Source: Gnomoniopsis sp. IMI 355080 (taxonomy: Eukaryota; Ascomycota; Sordariomycetes; Diaporthales; Gnomoniaceae). Taken from it: a stretch of 64,000 nucleotides of DNA. The first letter of the stretch is position 1. Each line of letters starts with the position of its first letter. Under the pieces are notes generated by a model. That model worked only from the letters and a program-made list of their open reading frames with translations, was not told where the DNA came from and searched no databases. A program made the translations under genes and the position numbers. Location: positions 62,001 through 126,000 of the forward strand of contig JAPEVC010000024.1 in the NCBI GenBank assembly GCA_027946555.1, written 5' to 3'. Shown here in pieces: positions 61,733 to 64,000 of this stretch.

Positions 61733-63165
61733 ACATGTATTTTCGGAGTGAACAGGGTCCACGACGTACCTCGGTGTTATGTCTGCGTTGTAACCACCTG
61801 CTCTACAATGTATCACAATACACAGGTACACAGTGGGATCCGATTGTCACTAAGTGCCATAGTTTGTCACATGCAGTATAGGATAATTCAAGTAGCGCGG
61901 GGGCAATATATTAAGATTCCGAGTTCTGACTCTCCCATACCTTACGTATAGTAACATCTATCACAACAAGAGAAAATATTAGGCGGTTCCTGACTCTAGC
62001 ATACATACTAAGTTCAGAAGAAGACAGATAGGTGCCACGATAGGAAATAATTGCCTACCTAGGCATGTGGCCAACTGTGCTGGCCTATGCCAATGTGACC
62101 TCGGATCTATCGAGCTGAGCGCTCGTTAGTTCTGTGCTCTGATCTTGGCCCTATGGGATACTCCAAAGTTTGTAATATACATTCATCATATGCGATGAAC
62201 CACCACAGTGCAAGGCGGATTGCTCCCTCTGATGGGGGAGGTCCTGGCATTGCATCAATTCCCGAGTTAGGTAAAGTGCAATTGGTATAGTTGGCACGGG
62301 AATCATCTGATCTACAGAAGATTCCTTGATTCCGCCTCATACAAGTCTCGACCAGGAATATCCCCAATGCCCTACCAAGACCAAGAACCAGACGCCACCA
62401 GCGCCCTCCGGCTTGTCGAGTAGGCAGCTGCCGTTTACTATGATACACAAGGGTCCAGTATCTGCAGGACGAGGAGAAGTGGTACTGGATTTGCATTACG
62501 ATTCTCATCCCGCATCCCTAGGTACTCACTCAGTGTACCTGTGCAATTCGTTACACAGCCTGCGGAAGCAGCCTGATTTATGCTGCGACTTGTACGCTTA
62601 GGCACATGCAGATGAAGCTTCGGTGAGGAACCAGAGACACATTTGACGATATGGGATGATCAATATCACCTGCAATAAGCCTCCACAAAGTGCGGAGAGG
62701 CCCGCTCCTAGTCGTCAAAGCTCATATCGTAGATTAAAAAGGGACTATACCAGAGAATAATATAGTCCTTTGTATAACATGGTAGTATCCCCCGAGGCAG
62801 ATCCCCCGCCATCTACTCGTTTTGGGAATAGACAAAATGGCAAGCTGATTTGGCCGAGGCTGGTTCCTTGTGACCTGGCGTCAATCATGATGTTCGTGTT
62901 ATAGTTCCCCAGGCTTTTAGTAGTAATCGGCTTGCTGCCTCCGCGTGTTTCAACTGTGTTGCTCGTCACAGGCAATGCTTCCATGAAGTGCGCTTCTAGC
63001 TAATGTTTTTTTTTTCTTCGGCCGTTCCACGGTGTCATCTCAACGCAGTGGTTGCGATGGGCGACAATTAATACGAAACTAGCCATTTAGAGGCCTTCCT
63101 CTACCGGCCTACCATTTCTCACGCTCACAACACCGGTCTGTCACCAACCTAGTGAAGATTGGAAT
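61733..63165. other. Intergenic, possibly holding the first exon of the next gene
   Basis: 1.4 kb without a convincing gene. A palindromic word around CCTAGG at 62058-62063. A T9 run near 63006. Minus-strand frames at 62508-62107 and 62984-62745 were examined and are not recognisable. Confidence 0.45.
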
Positions 63166-64000
63166 ATGATGGGGCGAGCACGCGACAAAAAGATAGCCAG
63201 GCAGGACAAGGCGTCCAAGCGGGCGCTGCATCGCCGACAGGACACCGGAACCTGTCCTGCCATTGCGCCCCTCGATTGCCAACGACAAAATGCTTGCTGC
63301 CCTCTCAGCAGCGAATGCATATCTACGCCCGATGGTGGGACTGGTTGCGTTGTCAGCAATGATCAGGGCCAGACGCTGACGCTGACGCCCCAGCCGAAGG
63401 CATCACCGACTTCAGTTCCTGCAACAACCACCACCGATACTCCTATACCCACCACCAGCTCGAGTACTCTGACGACCGTGCCCGTCACTACAACCACAAG
63501 CTCTCCTCCGGCTCCTGCGCCAACGACTACGACTACTCCGACACCCACCTCTATAATAAGCACATCTATTATCAGCAGCTCTATAATCAGTAGCTCTAGT
63601 ACTATCTCGGATTTACCGACGACAACACAGCCTGCGGAAGCTACTACTACACCGTCCAGTACAACATTATCGACGGTCTCTACAAGTGAGTATTGAAGAA
63701 CCCCTTGGCGCATACACCCTGGCTGTGACAATACTGGCAATTCCTGACTCCTTGGGTAGTAACATCTAGCTCGTCTACAACAACGCCAGGAGGGCTGGTT
63801 GGGGGACAAACGTCATCTGCTGCTCCGGGACACAACGCGAAGGAAGCCAACTTGAGCAAGGACCAGACAATTGCCCTGGTGGTTGCGCCTCTCAGCGGGA
63901 TTCTCCTGGCGACTATAGCGTATCTCATTTGGCGCAAGCGAAAAGCCGCAAGACAGGCACCAGAGGAAGCGCCACTGTCGAGTACTCCACGAGACGACTA
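63166..64000 (+). CDS. Mucin-like Thr/Ser-rich single-pass surface protein, 3' truncated by the window edge
   Basis: Exons 63166-63685 and 63760 to the window edge, joined by a 74 bp intron (GTGAGT, GGTAG) in frame. Residues about 28-62 are cysteine-rich (TCPAIAPLDCQRQNACCPLSSEC), followed by about 110 residues almost wholly Thr, Ser and Pro, a likely O-glycosylated stalk. Exon 2 continues the stalk, then NLSKDQTIALVVAPLSGILLATIAYLIW, a transmembrane helix, and RKRKAARQ, a cytoplasmic stop-transfer. The layout resembles fungal wall-stress sensors and other anchored mucins. The called ATG gives MMGRARDKK rather than a signal peptide, so the true start is probably in an upstream exon; the HRR before the cysteine region could be a Kex2-type site. 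No specific function recognised. Confidence 0.68.

Overview
The window is nuclear DNA from a filamentous ascomycete (Pezizomycotina). The evidence is compact genes with 50-90 bp introns (GTRNGT donors, CTAAC/CTAAT-like branch points), a cell-wall alpha-1,3-glucan synthase, a NACHT/ankyrin NOD-like receptor, a dispersed 5S rRNA copy, and secreted pectin-degrading enzymes. No marker fixes the genus. No prokaryotic features, CRISPR array or intact transposon were seen.

Layout. 1-3.3 kb: 3' part of an FAD monooxygenase and a secreted GH105 unsaturated rhamnogalacturonyl hydrolase (+). 3.9-15.9 kb is a housekeeping block: sterol 3-beta-glucosyltransferase (Atg26/UGT51, -), CMR1-type WD40 protein (-) divergent from an Mtf2-like mitochondrial protein (+), then histidyl-tRNA synthetase (-). 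16.6-22.7 kb: a very large NLR (-) made by joining two long ORFs, with two alpha/beta-hydrolase modules, a NACHT NTPase and ankyrin repeats. 23.3-25 kb: a 5S rRNA copy (-) and a probably frameshifted hypothetical gene (-). 25.7-33.4 kb: nine-exon alpha-1,3-glucan synthase (-). 33.4-48.2 kb is gene-poor and holds a decayed gene, an orphan Ulp1-like protease, a small single-pass membrane protein, and scattered short palindromes and repeats. 48.2-52.4 kb: an SDR (-) divergent from a PL4 rhamnogalacturonan lyase (+). 53.8-59.5 kb: an MFS transporter (-) divergent from an NCS1 permease (+). 60.6-61.7 kb: a second SDR (+). 63.2 kb to the end: a mucin-like single-pass surface protein, cut by the window edge.

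How the genes relate. The housekeeping genes are not functionally linked to one another. PL4 cuts the rhamnogalacturonan-I backbone to unsaturated oligosaccharides and GH105 removes the terminal unsaturated galacturonyl residue, so the two secreted enzymes act in sequence in pectin breakdown although they lie 47 kb apart. The glucan synthase, sterol glucosyltransferase and mucin-like protein concern cell wall, membrane and surface. The NLR is the best candidate for an unusual system: an innate-immunity or allorecognition-type receptor whose N-terminus carries two apparently intact SERAC1-like hydrolase modules in tandem.

Gene structures were derived by eye from frame, splice-site and phase consistency. 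Every join listed keeps the reading frame, but none is backed by transcripts or a database search.
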